A stretch of 64,000 nt of DNA from Ariolimax columbianus (taxonomy: Eukaryota > Mollusca > Gastropoda > Stylommatophora > Arionidae), in contig JAVGWX010000002.1 of the NCBI GenBank assembly GCA_036924085.1, positions 47,508,416 to 47,572,415 of the forward strand, written 5' to 3'. Each line of letters begins with the position of its first letter. The stretch's first letter is position 1. A program made the translations under genes and the position numbers. The notes under the pieces were generated by a model. That model was not told the origin of the DNA. It worked only from the letters and a program-made list of their open reading frames with translations, and did not search any database. Below, in pieces: positions 41,700 through 54,005 of this stretch.

Positions 41700-42510
41700 A
41701 ATTCTGTTCTAACTTAACAGGTGAGGGAGGCTCAAGAACAAACTATGAAAATGATTGATAAGAACAATTCTGCCCCCAAATAGTCATCTTCACAGATGCA
41801 CTACCTGTACTGCAAGATCTCAAGGTGGGCAAGTACCGCAAATGAGGGACGGAACTAAGCCAGGTATCTGCCAAACAGCTAACCATACTTCAATAACAGG
41901 CAATCCCATTATGACGTACCGATGAACGAGAAGTGAGAAAGGAATGCACAAATGGGTGACGTATGTGAGCAAGAAGACAATGGAATCACAGCTGCTGAAG
42001 ACGACTGTGTCGGACCGGAAGGTGCAAATATCACACTCAAACTGTAAACTAGCGACACAACGCATTTCGTTTTCCGGACTACATACTGCTATTTACAAAG
42101 CCCTGTTTAGGGCTTAGTCGCCAGAGATTGAGAACGAACGCAGAAGAAGAAGAATCACATACTTTAAGAAAAATTGAGTTATCCGGTCTGCTAGAAGAGA
42201 ACAGGATCAACTAAGCAACTACTATCATACCCTTTTACTAGCAGGGACAGATCACCATTCTTTGGGCAGGACAGAACACAACAAATTGAACAGACACGTG
42301 TACCAGTTCCTACTGTCTGGTTCACCACTGTGTACATGTTGACTAAACAAAGAAATTGCCTTAACATCTATTAACGGGCTGTCCCCTGTATGGCCAGTTC
42401 AGAAAGATACACTGATTCAACGGTTCAACACTAAACTCAAATCTATACGTAGCTAAAGAGGCACTGGAAACAATGGTCGAGTTCATCACGAAAGCTCATC
42501 TGACGGTGTA
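41700..42510 (+). pseudogene. Jockey-like LINE, RNase H to C-terminus, interrupted
   Basis: VIFTDALPVLQDLKVGKY (41765-41830) is the RNase H segment with its third conserved Asp. It continues with TELSQVSAKQLTILQ and, after the inserted core A piece, TEHNKLNRHVYQFLLSGSPL plus CTC (42270-42340) and ALETMVEFITKAHLTV (42450-42510). The zinc-knuckle region keeps its first Cys pair. Several stops. The insert at 41995-42155 splits it. Confidence 0.83.
41995..42155 (+). mobile_element. Core A segment with GAA tail in a Jockey LINE
   Basis: GTGTCGGACCGGAAGG (42008) through GTGCAAATATCACACTC and AGGGCTTAGTCGCCAGAG to GAACGAACGCAGAAGAAG (42131-42155). Close to 13836-14115, including the ...GAGATTGAGAACGAACG end. 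Confidence 0.85.
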
Positions 42511-42884
42511 AACATCAGAGATGCGATCACGTTAAAAAGTTTAGACTGAAGCATGTCAAGACTACTGATCGAGTCGGATACCTTTTTACCATGACAGGCA
42601 AGCACTCTACACATTCTGCCACTCAGAAACCATTGCAAGAGCACATACATGATTCGTCACAGGCTTCCTTCAAGGAGACCGACCGTAATTGGTAGCCCCC
42701 ATTCTCCTATTGGAGATAACAAACGAAGAGACGGGTGGGTCAGAGATATAGTATCTACTCATGGCTGGATGCTTACATCAGCGACAGTGACCTATAACTC
42801 CAAATGGCTGCCCTGAAAACAGACCGCAGCCATGCAGCCTGACATAGATTAGTGATCGAAGAGGAAAGGCTAACCAAGTCCCAA

Positions 42885-42990
42885 ATATGCCGTGTTAAAA
42901 TCGGATGTGTCAGGCCGAAAGGGACATATGCTTGAGGCTCGCTGAAGACTACGAGACTTTTTAGGGCGAACACCGAAGAAGACAAGGAAA
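42885..42990 (+). mobile_element. Core A, partial
   Basis: AAAATCGGATGTGTCAGGCC (42895) through TTTAGGGCGAACACCGAAGA (42960-42980). It has the GGGCGAACAC end also found in 25501-25738. Confidence 0.7.
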
Positions 42991-43012
42991 TGTAGGGCGA
43001 CTTTACACAAAA

Positions 43013-43108
43013 AGTTGTGTAGATGACATACTCTGACCAGACTGACACATCTAGATAGTAAGTTTAGTAGATGACATACTCTGATCATCCTGACACATCT
43101 AGATACAG
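43013..43108. repeat. Direct duplication, about 50 bp
   Basis: GTAGATGACATACTCTGA followed by GACACATCTAGATA occurs twice. Confidence 0.95.
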
Positions 43109-43659
43109 AAGAACACACACGTTTAGCGTATAGCAACATCTTCTCGGTGTTACTAATATAATATCAATCGTTAATATGTCCTGTTTCCGACATTTGCAAG
43201 CCCTCTTCCCAGCAAATGTCCTTGTTGCTAAATTTCTCTTCCGTAAACATGAAAGGAGACTTGATTTTCTGATCCAAGCAATTATTAACCTATGCCAGCT
43301 GGCGCCAGACATGACCTCTTAATTAGACTTTTCAAAGCTGTATACTGCGTAGTTGGACATTCTTTAATGAAACCTGGCTGATATTGCCCTCGGGTCTTTC
43401 TTCAATTGAAAGTGCACATAATTGACTTGGATAGTGTTGACAGTATGAAGCAATGTCAGTTACATTAGGCTTAACACATTTGTCATTAGGCAAACAGTCT
43501 TTGTCAAGGACAGGATAAATAAAAACAGCAAAAAGTAAGAAGCTAGCTATTAGTATCTCTAAGATATTTGGGGTCGGTCTATCTTTATTTGTAATACTTG
43601 AAAGCTGAGCCGAAGAAAGCTATTGTTGAAATCTATTCATGTTGAGTTTATTCGTTTCT

Positions 43660-43850
43660 TTGGTAGCGGGTTACAGTGGCTTTTCTTACATCCAAAAGCG
43701 TACTTGAGAAGGCGAACTGGAGTATTTCTGGCTGTAGTGCAATGGGAGGTTCCTCAGTAAGTTCATCACTGTAGGGATTGCAGTATTGATCCCACCTCGT
43801 TGGCCAGGAGTACTGCGACGAAGTGAGATGGGATCTTGAGCAGTAAGTTA
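43660..43850 (-). mobile_element. SINE-like repeat, family C
   Basis: GGTAGCGGGTTACAGTGG through AGCGTACTTGAGAAGG is the inverse of the family C end (compare 4916-4970). No GAA/CAA tail seen. Confidence 0.7.
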
Positions 43851-45096
43851 ATCTTCGCTTTAAGACAGAGAAAGTATAGAACAATGGTGTCACTTGTTTT
43901 GAATGTTCAATGACCGAATTCCTAAACATGAATTTCCTGGCATCGACGCTAGCTCTTCACCTGCATAAAACTGATTCACACCTTCAGAGCTCCTGTTATT
44001 TGTGTTTAGTATAAATGTGCCCGTGTGCTTACACAATGTATTGTCCTTGCAAGCATTGTCTTTACATTGCTTAACTAATCTGAACCAAAATATAGTAAGA
44101 AGAAACAGTAAACAGAGTTAATATAACTAGATAATTTACACACAATTGTATTGACTCGCAAACAAATGAAAATGTCATAGTATCGACTGTATTCAAAACT
44201 GGAGACATCTCTTTTGTGTTTCCATTGAAGTACTTAATCCTGCATCGAGTTTTGGACAACGGGTTGTGCAAGACGGTTCAACTCATAAACACAGTAATGC
44301 CTCTTTTATCTGCTGTCACTTCTGGATATCAGGTAACAAAATCTAGGCTTTTCTTTCCACAGGAGATCAATTAAAATGCTCTGGATATAGTCATAATCAT
44401 ATGTCGTGGCGACTAGCGTAGACAAGCATGCATATTTACAACTTTATGTCAAAACTGCTGTTTATTGATCCTACTGTTGAAGTCTTCTATATCTTAACGT
44501 TAATCTGTCCAACTTTTCTCTATGTGTTGTCATCTATCTCTTGAGCCATCTGTTTTACCCGTTCTTACAGTATGATACAACCACGCAAAATTTAAAATTA
44601 TGTTAAAAATCAACCCAATCTATTATTAGATCATCGCCGGTGCTAATGCGTTTCTGCATTAAACTGAGATTCTCCAAAAATATGGCGAAGAACAAAGCAC
44701 TTATGGGTTAAACCACAGCCTACTTTAAAAAAACCCGTGTGCAATGACGTTGATTCTTTGATTAAACTAAACTAAAACTACACTAAGCAACCATGTTGTT
44801 CTCATATAAAAACACAAGACGAGTGTCTTGTTCTCATGAGTGAAATCAATTGTTTCTGCACATAAACCTTTATCATCACTTCTCTACTGTATACGGGGCT
44901 TTTCAGGTTATTCCATAAAGCCGCTTCTTTGTTGCTCACAGTATACTTCTTGCTTGTTTGGCGATTTTCCATTAGTCACAATAATATGACAAGACTGTTT
45001 CTACATAGCACTTTAGAATGTTAATTTTTTATTGTTATGAAGAACACGCTTTATATTCTAAGATTATGTTTTTTGTTTGGGCTATTCAATTGTTTA
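43851..45096. other. Unassigned AT-rich stretch
   Basis: Short minus-strand frames only. No recognised feature. Confidence 0.4.
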
Positions 45097-46552
45097 TATA
45101 CTCAGCGAAAAAAGTAACTTACCAGTTTTTTAAAATGTTTTTATGTTTGAAAGTTGTCATGTAATTCCCTACCGATACATTCTTGGTCTTTACTGGAAGT
45201 CATATAATTGTCTTCATGGACTTTCAAAATCTGATTTCATGAAATTAACGACTATCCTGATAGTTTCTCACAATTCTCGTGCCGAACCCAAAACATGACC
45301 CAAAGAAGTGTTCACTGGCGATCTGTGATTATTTTGTCATTCATTTCGTTCAGAAGCCAACTACTGGAAGGATGCCACGTGCTGCACTAAATGGGAGTTT
45401 ACGAGCTGTTGGTATGCTGGAAGGAGGAATGTCTGTGTCTGCAACAGCAAGACAATTTGATGTGTCAAGACAGACTGTTAGGCTTTAGTTACATCGCTAC
45501 CAGACGACTCGGACTGTTTGTGACCTACCCCGCAGGGGGTGTTCTCGATTAATGACCAGGTGGCAGGATCGTTACACCACTCTCGCACATCTGCGAAACA
45601 TATTTCAATGAGCAACCCTCACTGCTGGCACTATCCCCGGACTGAAAAGAATAGGTTCAGCTGCTGTCAGGAGCCGTTTCCGCGAGCAAGGCCTACTTTC
45701 AAGACGCCTTGCTATGTTGTTGAACGATATTGTACCACACGACTAACCTGAGCCGGACATCATTTACGCTTTGGTAACGGTATGTGGGACAGGACACTGT
45801 GTACTGACAAGTGCAGGATCAACCCTTCAAGAGCTGATGGCCACTAGAGAGTGTATCGTGGACATGGTGAGCATTACGTCAGCAACTGCATTCAAGAGTG
45901 CGCTAATCATGGAGGTGGAGAGATTGTGATCTGTGGAGGCATCTGCACCAATCATTGGACAGACTTCGTTATCTTAGACGGTGCTGCTACCTGCTTGCGA
46001 TACTGTGATGAGATTTCCAGGATCAACATCGCGTCTTTTTGTGCTGATCCATGCACCAGGCTCTGTACTTCAGCAGGACAATGCCCGTCCTCATGTTGCC
46101 AGAATCGTGCAGGATGAGCTCCAAACCGGAAACATTGAAATCTTGCCCTGGCCAGCTATTTCCCCTAACCTGTCATAAATTGAGCATATCTGAGACGAGC
46201 TGAAATGTCGACTTCAGCAACGACATCATCCACCACAGACTACGGGTACCTTGTCAGGAAGTCATGCAGGAGGAGCAGAACATTCCACAGCATTTACTGA
46301 GGCGCTGGATTCGATCCAAAGCACATGGGGGACACGCTCGGTCCTGAGCATTGTAATTACCAAAACAATGACTCCCATGCTCGCAGACGCTTAGGAAATA
46401 ATTACACGTGACACAAAAATGTCTTTTCAGCTGTTTGTTTTAAATTATGGACTAACGTTTCTTCTCCCTAAACTTTGTTATCCCTGGATGATCAAATAAC
46501 TTGATATGATGAACAACATTACCTGGTAAGTTACTTTTGTTGTTGAGTATAT
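45097..46552 (+). mobile_element. Tc1-like DNA transposon, copy 2 (inactive)
   Basis: Terminal inverted repeats of about 29 bp: TATACTCAGCGAAAAAAG at 45097, and on the other strand TATACTCAACAACAAAAG ending at 46552, with TA at the border. Transposase from ATG 45372 (MPRAALNGSLRAVGMLEGGM) shows HTH motifs (QFDVSRQTVRL), then QQDNARPHVARIVQDEL (second catalytic Asp, about 46075) and WPAISPNLS then IEHI (third catalytic acidic residue, about 46155-46185). The start is supported by copy 1, which shares it. Stops at about 45486 and beyond. Typical 1.45-kb Tc1-like size. Confidence 0.93.
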
Positions 46553-46878
46553 ATTATATTTATTTGTCATGCATTCTGTCAATGTGAATTATGTCAATGT
46601 TTGTGCATTTTAAAATAGGCCCTTACTTGGAAGGAAAGAATAGGTCCACTCCATTTTCCTAACAAGTAGTAAAAAGCGACTACATGGTGTTGTGTATGGG
46701 ATTGACAGCATAATCACGTAAAACAGAATGTAACAGGAACCACTTCTACAAGAACACCTATATGGTTTGACCAGGCTTCACTGTAAGGAGTGTCAACTGC
46801 AGCGTTGACTTCCAAACTCCCACTGGAGTGAAGAACGGACAAATGGGATAATGTACCCCATTCTTTAATTCACACACA

Positions 46879-46898
46879 CCCCCCCCCCCCCCCCCCCC
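46879..46898. repeat. Run of 20 C
   Basis: Homopolymer after a short CA run. Slippage-prone. Confidence 0.98.
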
Positions 46899-46960
46899 AT
46901 GTGAAGCAAAGACCACCAGTACAGCTGACACCATTAAGGGAAGCCAGTTTCGAAGCACTT

Positions 46961-47200
46961 TCAATCATTCACCATCTTGCTCCAATGTGAAGCACAGGTT
47001 TCAACTGTAGCTGGCCCCTATACAGGAAGCCTGCATCCGATCATTCACCCTCTTGCTCCAATGTGAAGCATAGGTTTCAACTGTAGCTGGCCCCTTTACA
47101 GGAAGCCTGCATCCGATCATTCACCATCTTGCTCCAATGTGAAGCATAGGCTTCAACTGTAGCTGGCCCCTTTACAGGAAGCCTGCATCCGATCATTTAC
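46961..47200. repeat. 76-bp tandem array, 3 units
   Basis: CATTCACCATCTTGCTCC starts at 46966, 47042 (one change) and 47118. Nearly identical units. Confidence 0.97.
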
Positions 47201-48042
47201 AGTGGCTGATTATAATGAGAATGTTTAGACATGATGAGGGTGCCAGCCTTCAAACACAACCTTTTCAGCTTCATTTAACGACATGTTTTAAAGGTAACAG
47301 TGCCCCTCTTCATGCCATCACGGATACACCTCTGGTAGATGTAAATGGGCAACATTTAAATATTTCGACAGAACTTAGTGATCAGAATTAACTACTAGCA
47401 GAAAATATATTAAAACCAACAGCAAAATCACAAATATGTGAATAATCTTAATACAAGATGGACGATGATTGACATAAGACAATAACATTCACATTGGCTA
47501 AAATGGTATTAGCAACCTCATCACATCAGGCATAATGCTGTAGAAACTGTCACGTCAAGAGCACACATAGGTATGTTGTGTAGGTTACCGGTATGGCGTC
47601 TTCTACAGTTAGAGTTTGGTGCTGCTTATTAAATAAAATGGCAATGCATGATAATAATAATAGCTGTTGTCTACCACAAGTGAAGATGTCGACAACACCA
47701 GACTTGTGCTTCGAGATGTGTTCTCACGTGACTACAGAGATCAATCCTGACACGACATACTTTACGGCACATGCTGGCACTAATATGAGGAGTCGGCTGT
47801 GGGGTCGTTGTGCGTTCTGCTCTTTCGAGCGGTGCGCCTACTCTGAGCCTCCGCGATAGGTTTCGCTCTGTAATCTGAGCATCTATGGTGATGCTGACGC
47901 GCTAGGTGGAACGGTTGTCTAGCCAACTTCGAGGAGGCGACATCAATGTTGAGATACTATTAAGGAGTCTCTGTTGTGTTACCTCTGTCCTCGTAATCAG
48001 GGTCTGCCTGTTCTGAGCTCATCGTATAACAGCTGCTTGGGG
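47201..48042. other. Unassigned stretch
   Basis: An 88-codon plus frame (47593-47859) has no recognised domain. Nothing else noted. Confidence 0.4.
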
Positions 48043-48300
48043 ATGTGCTCATTTTGGATGTGCTCATTTTGGATGTGCTCATTGGAGATGTGCTCATTGG
48101 AGATGTGCTCATTGGAGATGTGCTCATTGGAGATGTGCTCATTGGAGATGTGCTCATTGGGGATGTGCTCATTTTGGATGTGCATTGGAGATGTGCTCAT
48201 TTTGGATGTGCATTGGAGATGTGCTCATTGGAGATGTGCTCATTAGAGATGTGCTCATTGGAGATGTGCTGCTTGTGGATGGGCTCATTGGAGATGTCAG
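48043..48300. repeat. 15-bp tandem array, about 17 units
   Basis: GGAGATGTGCTCATT and GGATGTGCTCATTTT. Multiple of three, hence several overlapping open frames without coding support. Confidence 0.97.
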
Positions 48301-48719
48301 CATCATGTCTCGTCCATCTTAGCTGGGAGTTTTGCAGGAATAAACGAATGAGTGAATGAATGCATGACAGTAGCTAATACAGGTTTTCAAAAGTAAGGAA
48401 AGCTGATACACACACACACGCACGCACGCACACACGTACGTAGAGCATAAACGTTGAGTGTTGACAAGATATTGTTTGACGGATGTTATGTACAACATGT
48501 ATTAGTAGTCATTAACAACGCTTTGCTTTCTTTTATGAATCCGCAACTCGTGCTAAATTTGAAGTAACTCAAGCTACTCATTAAAAATGTTTGAGCCATT
48601 TGCTGACCCAAATTTGCTGTATTCTTAAACATGAGACAATTCAGAGGCGGCTCTTAAGCAGTTTTTAACTATATGTGTACAAATAAACAGTCGTACTCAC
48701 TGTCATGAAGTCACAGCCA

Positions 48720-49370
48720 TCATTAATACCATCTTCTGCAGCATTAGTACAGGTTTGGTCTCGGCGTCTCATGCTGTTCTCATGAGTGTCTCGAAAAATG
48801 TTTAGGGTATAGCGTTCTATTATGCAATGAGTGCCGTCTCCAGATCATTCATTTTGTTGATGTCATGCTGGCAGAATCTTCCGTTCATTTCTTCCCAGCT
48901 GTGTTCAATCGGGTTTATGCCAGAAGATATTGCCGGCCACTCTAGTTCAAGAAAAGAATGCAGAGCCAAGAAATTCCTGGTAACGTCAGCTGTTGCGAGG
49001 CCTAGCTTTATCGTGCTGTGTTTTCGTGTTGTTATTCTGGAAGAAAGGTACTACGATGGGTCGCAGTATTTGATTAGCGCAGACGTCAGCTCTGAAAACA
49101 TGAAGCTGGGTACGGTGGTCATTAGAAAATCCACCCCACACTTTCACACTTCCTCCTCCGTAACTATCAAACTTGACTAAACAGGTATCGGCATATCTTT
49201 CTCCGAGACGACGCTAGACGCGTTTTCTGCTATCAAGAAATTAGACATTAAACCGGCTTTCACTAGAGAACATTGTTGATCGCCATTTCGCCAACGGACG
49301 ACAAATATTGTTTAGGGCCCAAACCAGTCTGTTGGTCTGGTGTTTTACAAACCAGCGGCGTAAAGTATCT
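48720..49370 (-). pseudogene. Tc1/mariner-family transposase relic, third copy
   Basis: Minus-strand blocks: GGGSVKVWGGFSNDHRTQLH (about 49090-49150), ARPRNS and then a frame change, and WPAISSGINPIEHSWEEMNG (48880-48940, the third acidic residue region), with an SMRRR end near 48760. Different from copies 1 and 2 in sequence, so a second Tc1-like family. Several frameshifts. No inverted repeats identified. Confidence 0.85.
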
Positions 49371-49424
49371 GTCTCAAATCTGATGTCTGAGTTGTCTTTC
49401 ATGTCTGATGTATCAAAAGAATGG

Positions 49425-49640
49425 GGGTCTCTGTGGCGAAGTGGTCAAGCCGTTTGCCGTTTGTTCAGACGGTCGGGGTTCGATTTCGAGCTGCGACGGT
49501 CGGTCCATGATGTCAATTTTTTCCGGAGATCCCTGGGTTCATCGCTGGAGCTACGGAGTTCGTGCTTTGTGTGATGCTCTCGTCCGAGAGACCGAGCTAA
49601 AATGGGGGAAAAAAACCGAGAATTTGAGTCCTGGGACGGC
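49425..49640 (+). mobile_element. tRNA-like SINE
   Basis: GTGGCGAAGTGGTCAAGC (A-box-like) and GGTCGGGGTTCGATTTC (B-box-like) lie about 30 bp apart at 49433-49490. Body with GGAGATCCCTGGGTTC and GAGACCGAGCTAAAATGGGG. A good pol III promoter layout, but the ends do not pair as a tRNA. Confidence 0.65.
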
Positions 49641-49819
49641 CATTGGTGGTACCTGTCGACCGAAACCGCTGGTTGAGTCTTACTATAGTGACCTGATCCC
49701 AATATAAATATCTGGAACTTCTCTGGTCACCATTCCACGCCTGGGAATACCAACAGCTTCCAATCGCTCTTGTGACGTCAGTTACAAAAACATAAACATA
49801 ACTTTCTTTCGATGACTAA

Positions 49820-50105
49820 TGCGTCATGACTAATGCGTTTTAATCGCTGAAACTTGACTAATGTGTGACTCGCTGAAATTTGCCTAATGTGTCTCGCTGA
49901 AACTTGACTAATGTGCGACTCACTGAAACTTGACTAATGTGTGACTCACTGAAACGTGACTAATGTGTGACTCTCTGGAACTTGTCTAATGTGTGACTCT
50001 CTGAAACTTGACTAATGTGTGACTAACTGAAACTTGACTAATATGTGACTCACTGAAACTTGACTAATGTGTGACTCACTGAAACTTGACTAATGTGTAA
50101 CTCAA
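49820..50105. repeat. 26-bp tandem array, about 10 units
   Basis: CTGAAACTTGACTAATGTGT plus GACTCA. Degrades at the left end. Lies next to the third 18S fragment. Confidence 0.95.
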
Positions 50106-50127
50106 CGACCCGTCAGCTACACGTCGT

Positions 50128-50320
50128 CCTTGATCATGCCGGTAGACGTACGCTCTCAAAGATTAAGCCAGGCGTGTCTAAGTTCATACAGTCTCATGGT
50201 GAAATCTAGAATGGCTCATTAAGTCTGCTGAGACTCCTTAGATGACGCGTTCCTACTTGGATAACTTAAGCAGTTCTAGAGCTAATGCATTCTACCAAGC
50301 TTCAATCTGCATGGATGCTG
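50128..50320 (+). pseudogene. Diverged 18S rRNA 5' fragment
   Basis: Starts like TGATCATGCCGGTAG, then CTCAAAGATTAAGCC, GGCTCATTAAGTC and TTCTAGAGCTAATGCATTC. Clearly the first ~190 nt of 18S but far more diverged than arms A and B. Independent, older relic. Confidence 0.9.
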
Positions 50321-52089
50321 CCGGTCGGTTTGTCCTACCGATGGCAGACAGCTGCTACGAATTGTGTGAGTGGAATTGAAAGCTTGAGTGGTGTCTCCAT
50401 GCAATTTCAATCAGTCAGTGAAGCGAGACATTAGGCGGAACAGCTTTGATTACTCGGGTTCAGGTCAGGTTCATTGTTCCAATGTGTATGGAGACAATGA
50501 TAAAATGCTTTTTGATCACCTGAGCGGTTCCCGGGGCAAACAGAATAGGACCACTGTTTCCTTTCTTGCATATCGCAAGAGGTGACAAAAGAGGGTTGCA
50601 AATTGGATTAGCAGTCTTAAAATGCACAGACCATTACTATAATTTCTCACTGGAACTAACCGGAATCAGGCTTTCATTAAACCTGCTTAATTGAGCCAAA
50701 TACAGTTTTGGATCTTCGCTTCAACAAATGGATCGACGCCGGAAGTTAAAAAGCCAACATTGACAAAGATGAAGAAACAAACGAAGATGTAAAATCCAGG
50801 ATTAACAAAACTAGTTTTCGCTTACAAATCTGTTATGTTCAAGATGAAGCTCTGATTAATTATTCATGAACAAAAATAGCTGAGACTATTGAGTACCACT
50901 TGTCAGATGAGTTCTATTGAATGGTTTGTAACATGTCATGTGACTTAGAGTATCATATCGAGGCTGTAGACCTTCAGGACGCGTGCTTTGTAGCAGATGG
51001 TCAGAAGTGATAGCAAACGTAGATCTGTAGTGGGGGAGGGAAGCGGGAACAAACCATCAACACATCAGGATACTGGGCAGATACAGTAGAGATGGATAGG
51101 ATAGGACATCAGGATACTGGGCAGAGACAGTAGAGATGGATAGGATAGGACACAATTTCATAAATAAACCTGGTAATATATCCTGACATGCGTTGGATTG
51201 AAACCCACAGGGTAAGAGTCGAGTTTGGAGGCCATAAAACACATGACGAAAAACGGACGAAGAGAACTCAGCGTCGCTGTTCTCGTGGGCAGAACTAAAA
51301 AAAAAAACAGCACATGATAGGCACTGGTGGAGAGCTCACCTTGCGGCCTATGTTCCAGGGGGAACCAGATTGACTCATGAATGAGATCAGATGAATTTTT
51401 CCCCTGAACTGAAATATGTGACAATGGACTTTACAATTGTCTTTATGTTATGAGTGCTTTCTAACGCGGCAGCTCAATTCTAAATAACTCCATTTAAACA
51501 AAAAAGTATGGATTTCTATTTGATAGTATGGCTTCGTGTATCTTCAACAGAGTATTACTAACAAAAGGCAAGTCAAAAAGGTCAAGATGGTCGGAAATGA
51601 TGTATTAGAAACGTATTTGTGCTAGGTCGAACGTTTGTCAATTAGAGGGAGAGCCAGTTCCCTTTCTCGATGTCTTTTCTTCACTAAATGTAAGTCGGGA
51701 ACCAATTTACAGCTGGGTAGTTTGGACTGTTTTAAATCCACGGATCAGACCTTTGTAGTACCAGGTTATGGTCGTCCAGCTATTGGTACTCGATTTGATG
51801 AGAGTAGGTTAGTGTAACTTTCCGTGCCAGCTCGTGAAAGGTGACTAAAGTGGGTTGTACATGTGGCTGGGAACTTCATGTGTTAAAACCATTACATTAA
51901 AGCCCCCAAAGTAAATATTCGAATGAGACTTCCCATAAAGGGGTCAGTTGTAGTGGTGGCCCTGTGCTTTGCTGGGAGCTGAAAAGGCGACTTACTAGGT
52001 CGCTCACACACGTGCATTCATTAAGGCATTATTGTGGCACAATGTTATTTGACGTATTGTCCTTTTTTTCTTCTTTACCTCGTTTATAA
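50321..52089. other. Unassigned, with one duplication
   Basis: A ~47-bp direct duplication (CATCAGGATACTGGGCAGA) lies at 51060-51150. Remaining sequence shows no recognised gene. Confidence 0.4.
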
Positions 52090-52400
52090 AATAGGTCACA
52101 AATTTATATTAAAATAACAGCTGACGGAGATACGAACTTGAAAGCCGTATATTATTGCATTTACATTGTCCGTCATTTCGCAACATAATTTCCACCAACA
52201 TTTATCACATTGCTTTTTAACGTGCAGCAGAAGTCTTTGGTAAGCGGTCTCAGCCACATTCGCATTTCACGTTCACCATCTTGGTTATTCACGAAACATC
52301 TCCTGCCAGGACGAGTTTTTAAAGCACCAATAGGTGAAACTCGTTCGGGGCTAAGTCAAGGCTGTAGGGTAGATTGTTCAAGAAGTTGTCAGAAGTCTAG
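52090..52400 (-). pseudogene. mariner-like transposase fragment
   Basis: Minus-strand NNLPYSLDLAPNEFHLLVL (about 52315-52375) is the mariner DLAP-D region, followed by KLVLAGDVS and VKCECG-like sequence. Stops break it. Abuts a LINE fragment at about 52440. Confidence 0.75.
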
Positions 52401-52439
52401 TTGGTCAATTTCCTCCTTGGGTAAATGAAGCCGAACTTG

Positions 52440-52680
52440 GCAATCACAACAGGCCTCTGGAAGCTGGATAATTTCTCTCGTTCGAGGAATGTTTGTATTT
52501 ACATATAGGTCTGTTCGAGCTTCATAAACGTTTAGTTGTGTTTCGGGTGGATTATTATTAAGTGCTTCTCTTAAATGTTCTGTCCATCTTGCCTCTTACA
52601 CGATATGTTGTGATGAGGTTTCCATGTTGATCTTCCGCTGGTCTAATACTGTTTGCACCGCATTTTCCACAAGGGTTTGT
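52440..52680 (-). pseudogene. LINE linker-region fragment
   Basis: Minus-strand RKINMETSSQHIV then EARWTEHLREALNNNPPETQ and TDLYVNTNIPRTREI, the segment between endonuclease and polymerase in RTE/CR1-like LINEs. Neither domain is next to it. Confidence 0.8.
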
Positions 52681-52779
52681 ATTTTTTGGTATACTGTGTT
52701 TTGTTCATTCTTTAGTGCTGCCTTTTCAGTCTGCCTTTCTAGGTTCTTAGTTCTTAGTCAACCTGTACTTCTACGAGGG

Positions 52780-53120
52780 CAGATGCCCCTGTGCAGATCA
52801 CAGTCCTGGTATAAGCTGGATATAGCCGGGAGAAGGATTTCCTGCTTAGCGGGCTAGGTTTCAGCAGCTTAATACTCCTCTGCGTTAAGTGGTTAACTGA
52901 TGTGCGAGTTCATCTTGATAGACTAAAACACCATAGCAAAGTAGACCCACAGCCTGTTAGGCGCCATCTATGCTGCTCTAAACAAACCACCTATCCATGA
53001 CTGGTGTTATGCCATGTCACAGTTAGTCGCCTCTTACGACATGCTCTCTGTGAGGCAGTGGTGCTATTCTTGTCCTTGTCATAGACAGAGACTCCGGCAA
53101 ACCACTCGGCCTTTCTATGT
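52780..53120 (-). mobile_element. Interspersed repeat, family D
   Basis: Reverse partner of 31544-31930. Confidence 0.75.
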
Positions 53121-53849
53121 CATCCACAAAAATCCTTCTATTGACACGAGTTTAACACCTTACTTCCTTGTTTACCTGTCTAGACTGATCGCCTGACCTG
53201 ACCTATATTTATTCTAGTGAACTTTGCTTCCATTTTCGTCTTATAGATTAGTTTTCTCATCTCTATAGTTTTTAATGTTTTTGGTGTTATCTAATCTTGT
53301 CATTTTTGTCTAGTGGGAAGCCAACCATGAGTTTCTTTCTTTCTCTCTCTATCATTGAAATTGTTAAAGTTTTGTTCCTCATTGTCAGTTAGTATTTTAT
53401 TCTGATTTTGTGTTAATCCCGATAACATAAAATGGTCATACCGAAAAACAAGAAATGATGTGTGGAATACGATGGCTTCGTATATCAAATGTTGAGAACC
53501 TCCGGAAAAGAGTACATTAACATTGACCACGCCAAACGAATGTTTCCACCTGTTAGGGCCGCATTGTTGCCCAGAAACATGCATCCATCAAGGCATTTTA
53601 ATGGCACACGGATAACTACTGAGTCAATAATTGTACATAACAAAAAATGACTCGAAAAACATCCCCTATCCGCTCAAGCATTAGCAGAGCTAAGGCGTGG
53701 GAGGTAGTAACATGGCGCACTGCCGACGGGGATAAAGTGGTTCAGACAGCATTGTACCCGGTCTCAGCTTTTGTCTGAAGCCGTGTGATCTGTTCCCTTC
53801 CTTTACTACATCGTCTTTTCTACTTGAAGGTCTCGTACACACCTGAGTA
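53121..53849. other. Unassigned stretch
   Basis: No recognised feature. Confidence 0.4.
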
Positions 53850-53930
53850 GATTGAAGCGTGTCGAGACCTGGGATTGAACCGGGTCTCTTCCTTGCGAGA
53901 AACAAACGCCATTAATACTAAGAGTTCATC
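53850..53930 (-). mobile_element. Possible SINE head (B box)
   Basis: Minus-strand CGGTTCAATCCCAGG is a B-box-like stretch. The A box is not convincing. Confidence 0.35.
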
Positions 53931-54005
53931 TAGCATGGTCCACGCCAAACAAATGTTTCAACATTTTAGTGTGGTCACTAGCAAACAGATGATGACATGT
54001 TTCAT

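Noticed and set aside
47960..48359. Repeat proteins with MSTSP or NEHIS units
   Set aside because: 15-bp array in different frames.
49425..49500. tRNA gene
   Set aside because: A and B boxes are present but acceptor and anticodon stems do not pair. Read as a SINE head.
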